A stretch of DNA of 64,000 nucleotides from Ktedonospora formicarum (GCF_016587355.1 NZ_BNJF01000001.1:1922001-1986000), one strand, 5' to 3'. Counted from the first letter of the stretch, positions 36,966 to 48,249 are shown. Made by a program: numbers and translations. Notes: a model not told the origin generated them from the sequence alone.

Positions 36966-38033
36966 GTGAATTATATTCCTCCTTCGCATAATAATAATGT
37001 CATCATCAACACCAATAGGTTAACAAAAGCCTTTGGCAACCTTGTCGCAGTCAATGACCTCCATCTCCAGGTGATGCGAGGAGATGTCTTTGGCTTCCTA
37101 GGGCCTAATGGCTCGGGCAAAACGACCACCATTCGTATGCTGCTCGGACTTATCCGCCCAACAGCGGGACGCGCGATTATTTTTGGGATGGATAACGCCA
37201 AGCAGTTACCCGCGATTTTACAGCGCGTCGGCGCGATTGTAGAAACGCCAGTCTTTTACCCTTATCTCTCAGGGCTAGATAACTTGCGCGTCGTCGCGGC
37301 AACCTCTGGCATGATGTCTGGTAAATCCAATGATCGGCGTCTTGCTGAAGTATTGGAAATCGTTGAGCTGCGCTCATATGAAAAGCTCTCCTTTCGCCAA
37401 TACTCGCTTGGCATGAAACAACGCCTGGGTATTGCCGCAGCCCTACTTGCCGACCCGGAGTTGGTACTTCTCGACGAGCCGACCAACGGACTTGATCCAA
37501 CCGGCATGATCGAAATACGGAAGCTCATTAAGCGTCTCTCAGAGCTTGGAAAAACCATCTTTCTCTCCAGCCACATGCTCCACGAGGTGCAACAGGTATG
37601 CAATCGCGTCGCGATCCTCCAACGCGGAAACTTGCTTAGACAAGGAGAAGTAAGTGCTCTGCTCCAGGATAGTGAGATTATCGAGATTCGTCTGAATAGC
37701 GAGGAAGAAGCCATTCAAGCGCTTGATGTCATACGAAAGGCACATGAAGATCAGCGAACCTGGCTACGCAATCCACGGCTAGCTACCGAGGCAGATCAAG
37801 CCCATATCATCCTAATAGATGCTCCAATCAGCCGCTCATCGGAGGTAAACAAGCTTCTAGCACGATATGAAATCTTCGCCGCAGCCATCCATCCACATGA
37901 GGGAAATCTAGAAGACTTCTTCCTGAAGGTAACCACCGGCACGACAGGCGGACATACTGGAATGGAAGCGCTGGCGGAACGCTTCTTACACACTGAGGTT
38001 GGACAGGTACAGAAAAGCGAGAAAGAGTCATGA
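36966..38033 (+). CDS. ABC transporter ATP-binding protein
   Basis: 355 residues. Walker A GPNGSGKTTT (about residues 46-55), the Q-loop region, signature SLGMKQRLGIAAALL, Walker B ELVLLDEPTNGLDP and the H-loop SSHMLHE are all intact. It resembles the CcmA/BcrA group that powers ABC-2 exporters. A C-terminal extension of about 110 residues follows the nucleotide domain. The start is GTG at 36966 after AGGAGGAG (6 nt). The stop overlaps the permease start (ATGA), so the two form one export system, perhaps for a peptide, antibiotic or lipid. Upstream, 36681-36965 holds the divergent promoters. Confidence 0.93.
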   Translation: MNYIPPSHNNNVIINTNRLTKAFGNLVAVNDLHLQVMRGDVFGFLGPNGSGKTTTIRMLLGLIRPTAGRAIIFGMDNAKQLPAILQRVGAIVETPVFYPYLSGLDNLRVVAATSGMMSGKSNDRRLAEVLEIVELRSYEKLSFRQYSLGMKQRLGIAAALLADPELVLLDEPTNGLDPTGMIEIRKLIKRLSELGKTIFLSSHMLHEVQQVCNRVAILQRGNLLRQGEVSALLQDSEIIEIRLNSEEEAIQALDVIRKAHEDQRTWLRNPRLATEADQAHIILIDAPISRSSEVNKLLARYEIFAAAIHPHEGNLEDFFLKVTTGTTGGHTGMEALAERFLHTEVGQVQKSEKES

Positions 38034-39109
38034 ATAGTAGCATCCAGCATGAACCAGAGCCACACACTCCAACCCCGCTTCCAGCTCCTCCGCGACGCGA
38101 CACAGTTATAATGGGGCGCCCTGACTTTTTCAGTGTCGTCATCCGAATGGTAGGCGTGGAACTCTATAAATTGCGCCGTCGAGGAATGTCCAAAGCACTC
38201 GTAAGCCTGGGCATGCTGTTGATGGTACTTTCCTTTATCGGCATTGCTCTTCCAGCGCTATTCCTGGCAGGAGCTCCCGCGCGTAACCAGTTACCACCAC
38301 GTTGTACGCCAGGCAATACCCTCAAACCACCTTATTGCCTGGATCACGCCGCCAATGCTCAAGATCTGGCGAATGCTGAACAACAGAAGCACGAACAGTT
38401 GCAACAGTATAATGGGCTATTGGGATTACCCGGTGCCATTAACACAACCGCGCAACTCGTTCAATTTGGTGGCTTGATCCTGATTATCATTCTGGCAGGT
38501 ACGCTTGTGGGTGGCGAATACAATATGGGGACAGTCCGCCTGATCTTCACACGCGGCCCTACGCGCACACAATTCCTGTGCGCCAAGGTCGGCGCTATTC
38601 TGATCTCATGTATTCTAGGTTGCTTACTACTTTTTCTAACCGGGATCACAACCAGTATCATCCTCAATCTGTTGCTTGGAAATACGCTTGATCTAGGCTT
38701 TATAGATATAACCTGGGGATGGCATTTCACGCTCTATCTCCTGGCTCAAATTCTTAACCTGTTCTGGTACGGCATACTGGCCCTCACGCTAGCAATACTT
38801 GGGCGTAATACTGCCGCAGGAGTAGCTGGAGCGTTGGTATGGTGGGTGTTAGAAAACATCTTAAGAGGAGCGCTTCTCTTTAGCACTCCACTCTTTCATA
38901 ATCTAGTGGGGGATGTTCTAAACTTGCTGCCTGATTTCTTCATTAGTAATAATTTGGCAGCACTGATACAGAATCAGGCAGCATACATTTTCAGCCTGCA
39001 AACGACCCCGCTCAGCAATGTACACGCCCTGCTGGTCATTCTAGCGTACCTTATAATCTTTTTGGGTATCTCCTGGTGGTTCCTTGAGCGCCGCGAGGTC
39101 ACCAACTAG
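38030..39109 (+). CDS. ABC-2 type permease
   Basis: 359 residues with six predicted membrane segments: one near residues 60-85 (ALVSLGMLLMVLSFIGIALP), an external Pro/Cys loop (RCTPGNTLKPPYCLDHAANA), then LVQFGGLILIIILAGTLVGG with the ABC-2 motif GGEYNMGTVRLIFTRGPTR, and four more helices. The ATG overlaps the stop of the ATPase gene by 4 nt, a strong coupling signal. The pair is typical of bacterial exporters with one ATPase and one permease that dimerise. The queG gene starts 12 bp after the stop. Confidence 0.88.
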   Translation: MNSSIQHEPEPHTPTPLPAPPRRDTVIMGRPDFFSVVIRMVGVELYKLRRRGMSKALVSLGMLLMVLSFIGIALPALFLAGAPARNQLPPRCTPGNTLKPPYCLDHAANAQDLANAEQQKHEQLQQYNGLLGLPGAINTTAQLVQFGGLILIIILAGTLVGGEYNMGTVRLIFTRGPTRTQFLCAKVGAILISCILGCLLLFLTGITTSIILNLLLGNTLDLGFIDITWGWHFTLYLLAQILNLFWYGILALTLAILGRNTAAGVAGALVWWVLENILRGALLFSTPLFHNLVGDVLNLLPDFFISNNLAALIQNQAAYIFSLQTTPLSNVHALLVILAYLIIFLGISWWFLERREVTN

Positions 39110-39121
39110 CACAAAGCAACC

Positions 39122-40354
39122 ATGCTGAACACACACATCATTAAAGAATACGCCTATGAGCTAGGCTTCGATACCGTCCATATCACCACGGCAGAAGCTT
39201 TTAGTGAGGCAAAAAATATCATTCAGGAGCGTATCGCAAGAGGCCTGATGGATGGACTTCCCTGGTTCACTGAAGAGCGCGCGGAGGTATCGTGTCACCC
39301 GGACGCACTTTTGCCCGAGGCGAAATCAATCATTGCTCTCGGCATGGTCTACCTGACAGAGCAACCGGAAGATGACAGAGAGGCAACAGAGCCACGAGGA
39401 AGAATCGCACGCTACGCCTGGGGTGATGATTATCATGACATTATAAAACCCAGGCTCAAACGCTTCTCAGAATGGCTACAGGAATATACTCGCACAGAAC
39501 TGGGAAGCGAAGCGGAGACACGCCTCTTCGTCGATACTGGACGCATGGTAGATCGTGCCGTCGCCCAGCGTGCTGGACTGGGATGGTATGGCAAAAATAC
39601 CAATATCCTGACCAAAGGCTGGGGCTCCTGGCTCTTCCTGGCTGAAATTGTTACGAATCTCCCACTAGAGCCAGACGAACCACTAAAGGCAAACTGTGGG
39701 AACTGTGAGATATGCTTACATGCCTGCCCTACACAAGCCTTACCCAATCCTTACGAGCTGGACAACCAACGCTGTATCTCTTTCCTGACGATAGAACTAA
39801 GAGGCAGTATCCCTCTGGAATTACGACCACTCATGGGAAACAATATCTTTGGCTGTGACATCTGCCAGGAGGTCTGCCCTATTAACAAGCTTGCTGAACG
39901 GCGTTTAGGGCTCAGAGATAAACAAGGAACAGCACAATTTGTTACTCTGGCAGAGATTAATCGACGGACCCAACCCACATTCCAGCCACACAAAGAGTTT
40001 CTCAAACGCCCCGCTGTGGGGAGCATACCAGAGTTGATACCATTGCTTGCGTTAAGCGAGGAAGAATTTCGAGACCGTTTTCGTCATAGCCCAATTAAGC
40101 GCACGAAACGACGAGGGTTATTACGAAACGTATGTGTTGCCCTTGGCAACAGCGGAGATCTCCAGGCCGTTCCCGCACTTGTGGGAGCGTTACATGATCA
40201 AGAAGCGCTTGTCCGTGGGCACGCCGCCTGGGCACTCGGACGTTTGCAAGGTCAAGAGGCACACGCAGCCTTACAGGTAGCACTTCTGGAAGAAAAAGAC
40301 GACGAAGTCACGCAGGAGATACGCTATGCGCTTTCGACCTTTTCCGAAACATAG
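39122..40354 (+). CDS. queG: Epoxyqueuosine reductase QueG
   Basis: 410 residues. QueG reduces epoxyqueuosine to queuosine in tRNA using cobalamin and two 4Fe-4S clusters. The cobalamin-binding N-terminal region has DGLPWFTEERAEVSCHPDAL, LFVDTGRMVDRAVAQRAGLG and WYGKNTNILT. The cluster cysteines are in CGNCEICLHACPTQAL and CDICQEVCPIN. The C-terminal 90 residues (VCVALGNSGDLQAVPALVGA, HAAWALGRL) are HEAT-like repeats, as in many QueG proteins. No strong ribosome site is visible; the short gap after the permease suggests co-translation. The stop codon sits at the loop of a 26-bp hairpin. Confidence 0.93.
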   Translation: MLNTHIIKEYAYELGFDTVHITTAEAFSEAKNIIQERIARGLMDGLPWFTEERAEVSCHPDALLPEAKSIIALGMVYLTEQPEDDREATEPRGRIARYAWGDDYHDIIKPRLKRFSEWLQEYTRTELGSEAETRLFVDTGRMVDRAVAQRAGLGWYGKNTNILTKGWGSWLFLAEIVTNLPLEPDEPLKANCGNCEICLHACPTQALPNPYELDNQRCISFLTIELRGSIPLELRPLMGNNIFGCDICQEVCPINKLAERRLGLRDKQGTAQFVTLAEINRRTQPTFQPHKEFLKRPAVGSIPELIPLLALSEEEFRDRFRHSPIKRTKRRGLLRNVCVALGNSGDLQAVPALVGALHDQEALVRGHAAWALGRLQGQEAHAALQVALLEEKDDEVTQEIRYALSTFSET

Positions 40355-40379
40355 TTTTGGAAAAGGTCGAAAGCGCATA
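40325..40379. terminator. 26-bp hairpin spanning the queG stop codon
   Basis: Arms 40325-40350 and 40354-40379 are fully complementary apart from one G-T pair, leaving only ATA (40351-40353) between them. The queG stop TAG spans 40352-40354, so the hairpin includes the last nine codons. No U-tract follows on the plus strand. It lies just beyond the 23S rRNA terminator of the opposing strand. Confidence 0.7.
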
Positions 40380-40381
40380 AC

Positions 40382-40419
40382 AAAAAAGCCACAATTATGT
40401 TCTATCGCATAATCGTGGC
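40382..40419 (-). terminator. Intrinsic terminator of the 23S rRNA transcript
   Basis: On the minus strand a 12-bp stem GCCACGATTATG/CATAATTGTGGC (one G-U pair) with an 8-nt loop is followed directly by six Ts. It is 9 bp past the trailer arm of the rRNA processing stem. Confidence 0.85.
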
Positions 40420-40427
40420 ACATTTGC

Positions 40428-40465
40428 CAACTCAAGGAAACATAACTACCTCAATTTTGCTGAGC
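40428..40465 (-). repeat. Trailer arm of the pre-23S rRNA processing stem
   Basis: This 38-nt segment matches the reverse complement of 43712-43749 at 35 of 38 positions. In the precursor RNA the two arms would pair around the whole 23S gene, forming the stalk normally cut by RNase III. It lies about 98 nt beyond the 23S 3' end, and no 5S sequence lies between. Confidence 0.85.
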
Positions 40466-40562
40466 CACGCTCCTGCCTGCCTCCCACACGTGCGCCTCCC
40501 CCTCACAGCAGTCCATGAGAACCACTCCCAACAGGATCATACACACACATACACACGTTGGT

Positions 40563-43547
<2,985 letters not shown>

Positions 43548-43787
43548 TTGCCGTTTTCTTCGCCGAATGTGAAGAATTGTTGTTAGTGTGTATCTACCCT
43601 TTGTTGTTGGGATTCGGTCTTCATGTTCACTGTCAGCGATCAGCGCTCGTGCAGGTCGCTCGCTTCTCGCTCCCGAAAGAGTTCGAAGAAAGCAGCAGGC
43701 ACAGCGTGCTCGCTCAGCAAAATTGAAGTAGTTATGTTTTCTTCAGTTGTGAGTGTGCAAATCTTTTTGTTTGCCCGCTCATCGCGG
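43548..43787 (-). promoter_or_regulatory. 23S rRNA leader with the processing-stem arm (43712-43749)
   Basis: About 240 nt lie between the predicted transcription start and the 23S 5' end. The 38-nt arm at 43712-43749 pairs with 40428-40465 (35 of 38 matching); beyond it a shorter AGCGTG match may extend the stalk. No tRNA, 16S or coding gene lies in the leader. Confidence 0.75.
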
Positions 43788-43794
43788 TGCCTGC

Positions 43795-43825
43795 ATAATA
43801 TGCCACACTCGCCGCGACTTGTCAA
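43795..43825 (-). promoter_or_regulatory. Promoter of the 23S rRNA gene
   Basis: On the minus strand TTGACA (43820-43825) is a perfect -35. The -10 is either CATATT with a 17-bp spacer (43797-43802) or TATTAT with 19 bp (43795-43800). Transcription would begin near 43788, giving a leader of about 240 nt. Confidence 0.7.
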
Positions 43826-44070
43826 CACTTTTTCGACCTCTTTTTGAGAAACTCGTAAAAACTGGCCAAAATCGACTTCAGAAGGCGCCTAATGGCTCTT
43901 GTTTTAGCAGCAAATAATATTTGGGCAGTTTGGGACGATTAGGCATAATGAAAAGGAAAGCTAGAGAGCACGCAAGCCTTGCTGGCTTTACTCAAGCCAC
44001 GTAGCAAGCGCTACATAAGATAGAGTAACAAGAAGAGTAAATCTCCTTCTTTGTAAAGAAAACAGTAAAC

Positions 44071-44099
44071 TTGACGTGCATTGTACGTAATGATAAAAT
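44071..44099 (+). promoter_or_regulatory. Sigma-70 promoter TTGACG-N17-TAAAAT upstream of the structured leader
   Basis: TTGACG at 44071-44076 and TAAAAT at 44094-44099 are spaced by 17 bp; ACGT is repeated around the spacer. Transcription would start near 44106. A second candidate lies upstream, TTGGGC-N17-CATAAT (43921-43926 and 43944-43949). Only the upstream one would transcribe the full first helix of the leader. Confidence 0.6.
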
Positions 44100-44214
44100 A
44101 GTCGGAGTGTGGTATCGAGTATGACACTGACAAAACACCGAGCAAAAGCAGGGGTGTTTTGTGCGGTTCGACAGTGCAGTCTACAGGTTATCACGAAACA
44201 GTCTCCGACTATTT
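44096..44214 (+). ncRNA. Structured leader RNA with four nested helices, class unknown
   Basis: Nested complementary pairs: P1 12 bp AAATAGTCGGAG/CTCCGACTATTT (44096-44107 with 44203-44214), P2 6 bp GTGGTA/TATCAC (44109-44114 with 44189-44194), P3 5 bp CACTG/CAGTG (44125-44129 with 44172-44176) and P4 10 bp ACAAAACACC/GGTGTTTTGT (44130-44139 with 44153-44162). P1 ends directly against the AGGGAGG ribosome site (44215-44221) of the next gene. The unpaired segments are internal loops that could bind a ligand. It matches no riboswitch class I know. The near promoter would start inside P1, so P1 forms in RNA only if transcription begins further upstream. Confidence 0.5.
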
Positions 44215-44226
44215 AGGGAGGTTTCA

Positions 44227-44517
44227 ATGCCGGCCACAATCAGTTATGCGAACATTTTGCATGCTGTCGGTCAGGTTCTGGATCAGATCGGCGCGAAGAG
44301 CATCGCAATCCGCGAGGAAGAGGATGGCCTTTTTGTAGAAGGATTTAATAGTGAAGGCCAGCTTCTAGTGCAAATGCACTATGATATTGCAAGTTTGTAT
44401 GAATTGCTAAAAACACAAGAAAAGCAGCCGGAAACCGTTAGCGAAGCAACCGCTGAAGGTATATTGCATCGTTTCCTGGCGCAACATGATCGCGAGTTGG
44501 TAGGGACAGTCTTCTAA
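44227..44517 (+). CDS. Small conserved-looking protein of unknown function
   Basis: 96 residues, MPATISYANILHAVGQVLDQ at the start, no membrane segment or signal peptide, slightly acidic. The predicted fold alternates helix and strands (KSIAIREEEDGLFVEG, then QLLVQMHYDIASLYELL), with a charged C-terminus. The ATG at 44227 follows AGGGAGG by 5 nt; the open frame begins further upstream at 44161, but that part lies in the structured leader. It is the only gene in its unit, facing the convergent HxlR gene. I do not recognise the family. The elaborate leader implies tight control. Confidence 0.7.
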   Translation: MPATISYANILHAVGQVLDQIGAKSIAIREEEDGLFVEGFNSEGQLLVQMHYDIASLYELLKTQEKQPETVSEATAEGILHRFLAQHDRELVGTVF

Positions 44518-44634
44518 TACTGTTTTATGTCTCAGTATACTTCAGGGAACCGGGGAACCCCTCCGGTTCCTCTCTTATTCAAACCGGAAGCCGTGTGGGA
44601 AGTGCGCAAAGGATTGCCTTGCTTCATGAGGTCA

Positions 44635-44964
44635 TTACTTGCACAACCAGCGTTTACCGTAGCTACGCATACACTCAATTACGGCGACTAGATCCTGGCC
44701 CTTTTCGGTAAGAGAATATTCCACACGAGGAGGAACCTCCGCATACATTTTGCGTGAGATAATTCCTTCCTCCTCCAGCGAACGCAGCCGTTCAGAGAGC
44801 GTTTTTGGACTAATACCAGAAAGAGAGCGCTCAAGCTGATGAAAGCGTTTCAAGCCAGACGCCAGATCGCGAATGATCAGTAAAGTCCATTTGCCACCAA
44901 TAATGGATGCAGTACAGGCAACTGGACAGACTGTGCCATCAGAATGGGATTTTGTTAGCTCCAT
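44635..44964 (-). CDS. HxlR-family transcriptional regulator
   Basis: 109 residues, a winged helix-turn-helix of the HxlR/YodB group, whose members often sense electrophiles or oxidants through an N-terminal cysteine. Visible are CPVACTASIIGGKWTLLIIR (two cysteines, then the family WTLLIIRDL signature), RFHQLERSLSGISPKTLSER (recognition helix) and YAEVPPRVEYSLTEKGQDL (wing). The start has no strong ribosome site. A palindrome in the predicted promoter suggests autoregulation. No divergent redox enzyme is present; the next gene upstream encodes an NYN-domain protein. Confidence 0.9.
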   Translation of the reverse strand: MELTKSHSDGTVCPVACTASIIGGKWTLLIIRDLASGLKRFHQLERSLSGISPKTLSERLRSLEEEGIISRKMYAEVPPRVEYSLTEKGQDLVAVIECMRSYGKRWLCK

Positions 44965-45004
44965 GACTTTATGCTCTTTGTAAATAGTCCTTTCTCAACT
45001 AAAG

Positions 45005-45034
45005 AATATACCATAGTATGGTACGCAAAGTAAA
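45005..45034 (-). promoter_or_regulatory. Predicted hxlR promoter with palindromic operator (45009-45023)
   Basis: TACCATA-G-TATGGTA is a perfect 7+1+7 palindrome. On the minus strand it sits between TTTACT (45029-45034) and TATATT (45005-45010), spaced by 18 bp, so a bound repressor would block RNA polymerase. Binding by the HxlR protein is inferred from position only. Confidence 0.5.
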
Positions 45035-45166
45035 GCGTAGGCCACTCGACTTTACTAATAAAGTATGATATGCTCACAGTATTAGGATCAACCATGGGAT
45101 GATCCAAGCACCTGAACAATCATAAATCTTGGTCTGCGCGGTTTCTCCCAGTGAGAGGAGAAGGTT

Positions 45167-46510
45167 GTGCCCGAAGATATTGCTCTATTCATTGACTTTG
45201 AGAACATACGTTACAGTATGCTAAATATTCAACGACGAGAACCAGATCCACAAGAATTGATCGCGGTAGCTCGTCGCTATGGAACAGTAATGGTTGCCCG
45301 CGCCTATGCGGATTGGTCTCGACAGCCTGAGCCATTTAAAGGTAGCCTGACAGCTGCGATGATCGACCGTGTCGATTGTCCAGCCAAGCAACGTGACCGT
45401 ATACGCATGGGGACGATTCATTATGCGAACAATAATCCAACCGGTCCCCTAGGCTCACAGAGCTATGTTGCTGAACAGAATACAGGCTCCTTTCAGCGGC
45501 CCTGGTCCAATGGTATGACGACTAGTTCGGGTTCGTTACCAGCCATTAATCCACATCAGAGCTTACCCCAGGGATGGCCCGAGGAATCTGATACTTCCAT
45601 TCCTCCAGAGAAAGAGGAGGAAGAAGTTTTTGACGAAGAACGCATTCCCGATGATGAGTATACCTCTGACTATCAGCAGCGCGAGGCATATCGTACTACT
45701 TCCTATCAACGCCCCTATGATCAGGCAAGCCAGCCTACTGGTCCCCTTGGGCAAAGCTATACCGGTCCTTTAGGATATCCCACCACGCATACTGGAACTA
45801 CAGGTCATATGCCCGCTGTTACTCCTGGCAATAGCACTATTGTCCAGAGCACAGTAGTACAAAGCACCGTCGATCTGAATATGCTTATGGATATCATTGA
45901 GACCGTTTTTGATCGCCCTACAATTTCAACCTTTGTGTTAATGACGGGCGACAAAGACTTTACACGTATTAGTGCCCGCTTAAAGCTGCGTCTAAACAAA
46001 AATGTTATTGTTGTAGGTATCCCAGGAACCGTCAGCCGAGACTTGATAAGCAGCGCAAACCAATTCGTTCCTCTTGTACCTGGTGGAACTGGGGTGAGTG
46101 GCATTACAGGTAATACAGGATCTTTGCCTGTGCCGAATGCCAACTTTGCCAGCGGCAGTTCTGGCTCGATGCCAGCCGTAAACTATCCCGCTAACTCATA
46201 TCAGCAAGCCCCTTACGGTGGTCCAGCGATGGATGTTCTTGACCCACTTTTCGTTCAATTCCTTGATTACATTGACCGTAACTGGTCGTGGCGCACTATC
46301 ATTGGCGTCTCTAACTTCATTGGTGATCCAGTCAATCCCAAGAATCGTTTCCGAGGACGCCTTACACGCGAGTCAGCTCGTGAATTGCTTAATACTTGTG
46401 TCCAACAAGGCATTTTACTTGTACAAACAGATGCAACAGGTGCCGAAGACCTTCGCCTCAACCGCACCCATCCCGGTGTCGATGAGGTGCTCAAGCAGTT
46501 TGTTCGTTAG
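45167..46510 (+). CDS. NYN-domain (PIN-like nuclease) protein with split domain and C-terminal winged-helix-like region
   Basis: 447 residues. The NYN fold, a PIN-like metal-dependent RNase family, starts ALFIDFENIRYSMLNIQ (acidic Asp, Glu) and continues with VMVARAYADW. A disordered Gly/Ser/Thr/Pro/Tyr-rich insert of about 145 residues follows (about 87-232, with repeats of TGPLG). The second half of the fold resumes at LNMLMDIIETVFDRPTISTF, then VLMTGDKDFTRISARLKLRL with catalytic-type aspartates. A second Gly/Ser linker leads to a C-terminal 85-residue helical domain (FVQFLDYIDRNWSWRTIIGV), perhaps winged-helix. The GTG at 45167 follows GGAG by 6 nt. The target RNA is unknown. Confidence 0.85.
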   Translation: MPEDIALFIDFENIRYSMLNIQRREPDPQELIAVARRYGTVMVARAYADWSRQPEPFKGSLTAAMIDRVDCPAKQRDRIRMGTIHYANNNPTGPLGSQSYVAEQNTGSFQRPWSNGMTTSSGSLPAINPHQSLPQGWPEESDTSIPPEKEEEEVFDEERIPDDEYTSDYQQREAYRTTSYQRPYDQASQPTGPLGQSYTGPLGYPTTHTGTTGHMPAVTPGNSTIVQSTVVQSTVDLNMLMDIIETVFDRPTISTFVLMTGDKDFTRISARLKLRLNKNVIVVGIPGTVSRDLISSANQFVPLVPGGTGVSGITGNTGSLPVPNANFASGSSGSMPAVNYPANSYQQAPYGGPAMDVLDPLFVQFLDYIDRNWSWRTIIGVSNFIGDPVNPKNRFRGRLTRESARELLNTCVQQGILLVQTDATGAEDLRLNRTHPGVDEVLKQFVR

Positions 46511-46643
46511 CGATCTCAACGCTAGTGACACTATAAAGATGTTAGCGACTTTCGGGTAATCGAGTTCCCTGCAACTACAGGGGATACATACCAGAAGGTC
46601 GCTCTTTTTGTGATATGTTCGATTAATATGTATGGAGGTGTGC

Positions 46644-47708
46644 ATGGACAAATCCCGTGTTGATTTTTTACGCCGCCTGGTTGCCAGCCCAAGCCCTTCC
46701 GGCTTTGAACGCCCTGCGCAACAGGTCGTGCGTGAAGAAATACAAAAGTATACTGATGAGATTCGTACAGATGTGCATGGCAATGTCATCGCGTCCCTCA
46801 ATGCTCAGGCAGAGATGCGCGTTATGTTGGAAGCGCACTGTGATGAACTAGGTTTCCTCATTCGCTACATCGATGAACAGGGTTACCTTTATTTCGCTCC
46901 CATTGGGGGCTTCGACGCCTCAACCCTTCCCGGCAACCGCGTTCACATTCATACTCCCAACGGAGTTGTAAATGGTGTTATCGGGCGTAAACCCGTACAT
47001 AGCCTCTCAGCGGACGAACGTGACAAAGCGCCCAAGCTGTGGGATCTTTGGATCGACATTGGTGCTTCCAATAAGGAAGAGGCTCTCGAACGCGTCCAAA
47101 TTGGGAGTGTGGGTACTCGCGCGGCTGAATTGGAAACATTACACAAGGATATTATCATCTCACGCGCCCTCGATGATAAGTCAGGTGTCTTTGCGGTACT
47201 AGAGGCCGTTCGCCGCATTCATGCCAAACGGGAGCAGTTAAAGGCTGGCGTCTTCTTCGTTTCTGCGGTTCAGGAAGAGATTGGGCTGCGTGGCGCACGC
47301 ACCAGCGCATATAGCGTGAATCCACATATTGCTATCGCGGTTGACGTCGCTCCTACAACTGATATTCCTGGAGCACCGAAGACACGCATGGGCGAGATGG
47401 TTCTAAATGGAGGCCCCATTCTGACCATAGGCGCGCATATCAATCTGCGCGTCTATGAGCGCCTGATCAAAGCTGCCGAAGAGGCTGGTATCAGCTATCA
47501 GGTTGAAGCATCGGCAGGTCCCACCAGTACAGATGCTGACGCGATTCAGGTCGCGCGCGGACCCATCGCTACCGGATTGATTAGCATTCCATGCCGCTAT
47601 CTCCATACCGGCTCTGAAATGGTTTCCCTCAAGGACGTTGATGAGGTAGCGGAGCTCATATCACGCTTTGTACTAGCTCTGGATGCCGATACTAACTTGA
47701 TTCCATAG
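46644..47708 (+). CDS. M42-family metallopeptidase (deblocking aminopeptidase/endoglucanase-like)
   Basis: 354 residues. Metal ligands and catalytic residues of the M42/PepA fold are in place: LEAHCDELGFLI (His), ALDDKSGVFAVLEAVRR (Asp), AVQEEIGLRGART (Glu pair), AVDVAPTTDIPGAP (Asp) and CRYLHTGSEMVSLKDVDE (His). Such enzymes remove N-terminal residues from peptides in the cytoplasm, often as large tetrahedral assemblies. I chose the ATG at 46644 (MDKSRVDFLRRLV) after GGAGG at 5 nt; an ATG 12 bp upstream overlaps that site. It lies 133 bp after the NYN gene and ends at a 23-bp hairpin. Confidence 0.92.
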   Translation: MDKSRVDFLRRLVASPSPSGFERPAQQVVREEIQKYTDEIRTDVHGNVIASLNAQAEMRVMLEAHCDELGFLIRYIDEQGYLYFAPIGGFDASTLPGNRVHIHTPNGVVNGVIGRKPVHSLSADERDKAPKLWDLWIDIGASNKEEALERVQIGSVGTRAAELETLHKDIIISRALDDKSGVFAVLEAVRRIHAKREQLKAGVFFVSAVQEEIGLRGARTSAYSVNPHIAIAVDVAPTTDIPGAPKTRMGEMVLNGGPILTIGAHINLRVYERLIKAAEEAGISYQVEASAGPTSTDADAIQVARGPIATGLISIPCRYLHTGSEMVSLKDVDEVAELISRFVLALDADTNLIP

Positions 47709-47748
47709 CTTAGTTCTTCGACCGCTCGTTGTGCCTATAGCACACAAG

Positions 47749-47805
47749 TAAGGGAGGGAAAAGCGCGTTTTGGACATTCACAAAAACGCGCTTTTCCCTC
47801 CCTTA
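47749..47805. terminator. 23-bp perfect hairpin after the M42 peptidase gene
   Basis: Arms 47749-47771 and 47783-47805 (TAAGGGAGGGAAAAGCGCGT plus TTT and its complement) pair perfectly with an 11-nt loop. The stem itself includes a TTTT run but no clean U-tract follows. Confidence 0.7.
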
Positions 47806-48249
47806 CTCTACAGTTTGGCTTTGCAAATCCAAGGCACCTGTAAATTATTGCTTTTACCGCCAAAATTGAGTATGCTTGCCAATGTGATATTGTTTCTACT
47901 ACCTCTCGCCTACCTACCAGCCTGTGGGGTACGGACAATACACAAACTTGAGTTGCTCCGAAGTTTGCTCAGCGTGGCCGCAAACATATACACTCAAACC
48001 AGGTGATTGACATGGTCACCAGTTAACCACTCACCCCAGGCATCTCTATGCCGCACCGTCGCGCATCTCATCGTCTCTCTATGTTCCACATGCTTCACCA
48101 TGAAGGTGACTATTAGTACATCAGCATGAGAACTTAAAGTGTCCCTGTCCGACCTTGTCATAATCCTCTCGACAAGCGACATGGGCCCTGGCAATGTCAG
48201 CCAGAAGATCTTTGCGGCCTGCTATTCCTTAACTTGAAAGGAGCATCCC
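47806..48249. other. Gene-free stretch before the serine hydrolase
   Basis: About 440 bp. A 78-residue frame (47770-48006) runs through the hairpin without a ribosome site and is not supported. I see no clear promoter, tRNA or repeat. Confidence 0.4.

Noticed and set aside
40440..40562. Possible 5S rRNA after the 23S gene
   Set aside because: The segment lacks the conserved 5S core (CCGAAC, GAAGTTAAGC) and includes the pairing arm of the 23S stalk.
44140..44152. AGCAAAAGCAGG, identical to an influenza RNA terminus
   Set aside because: A 12-base match by chance; it is the loop of a local hairpin in a bacterial leader.
44130..44180. tRNA-like GGTTCGA motif in the leader
   Set aside because: No acceptor, D or anticodon arms fit around it.
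47770..48006. 78-residue hydrophobic frame
   Set aside because: It begins inside a terminator hairpin and has no ribosome site.
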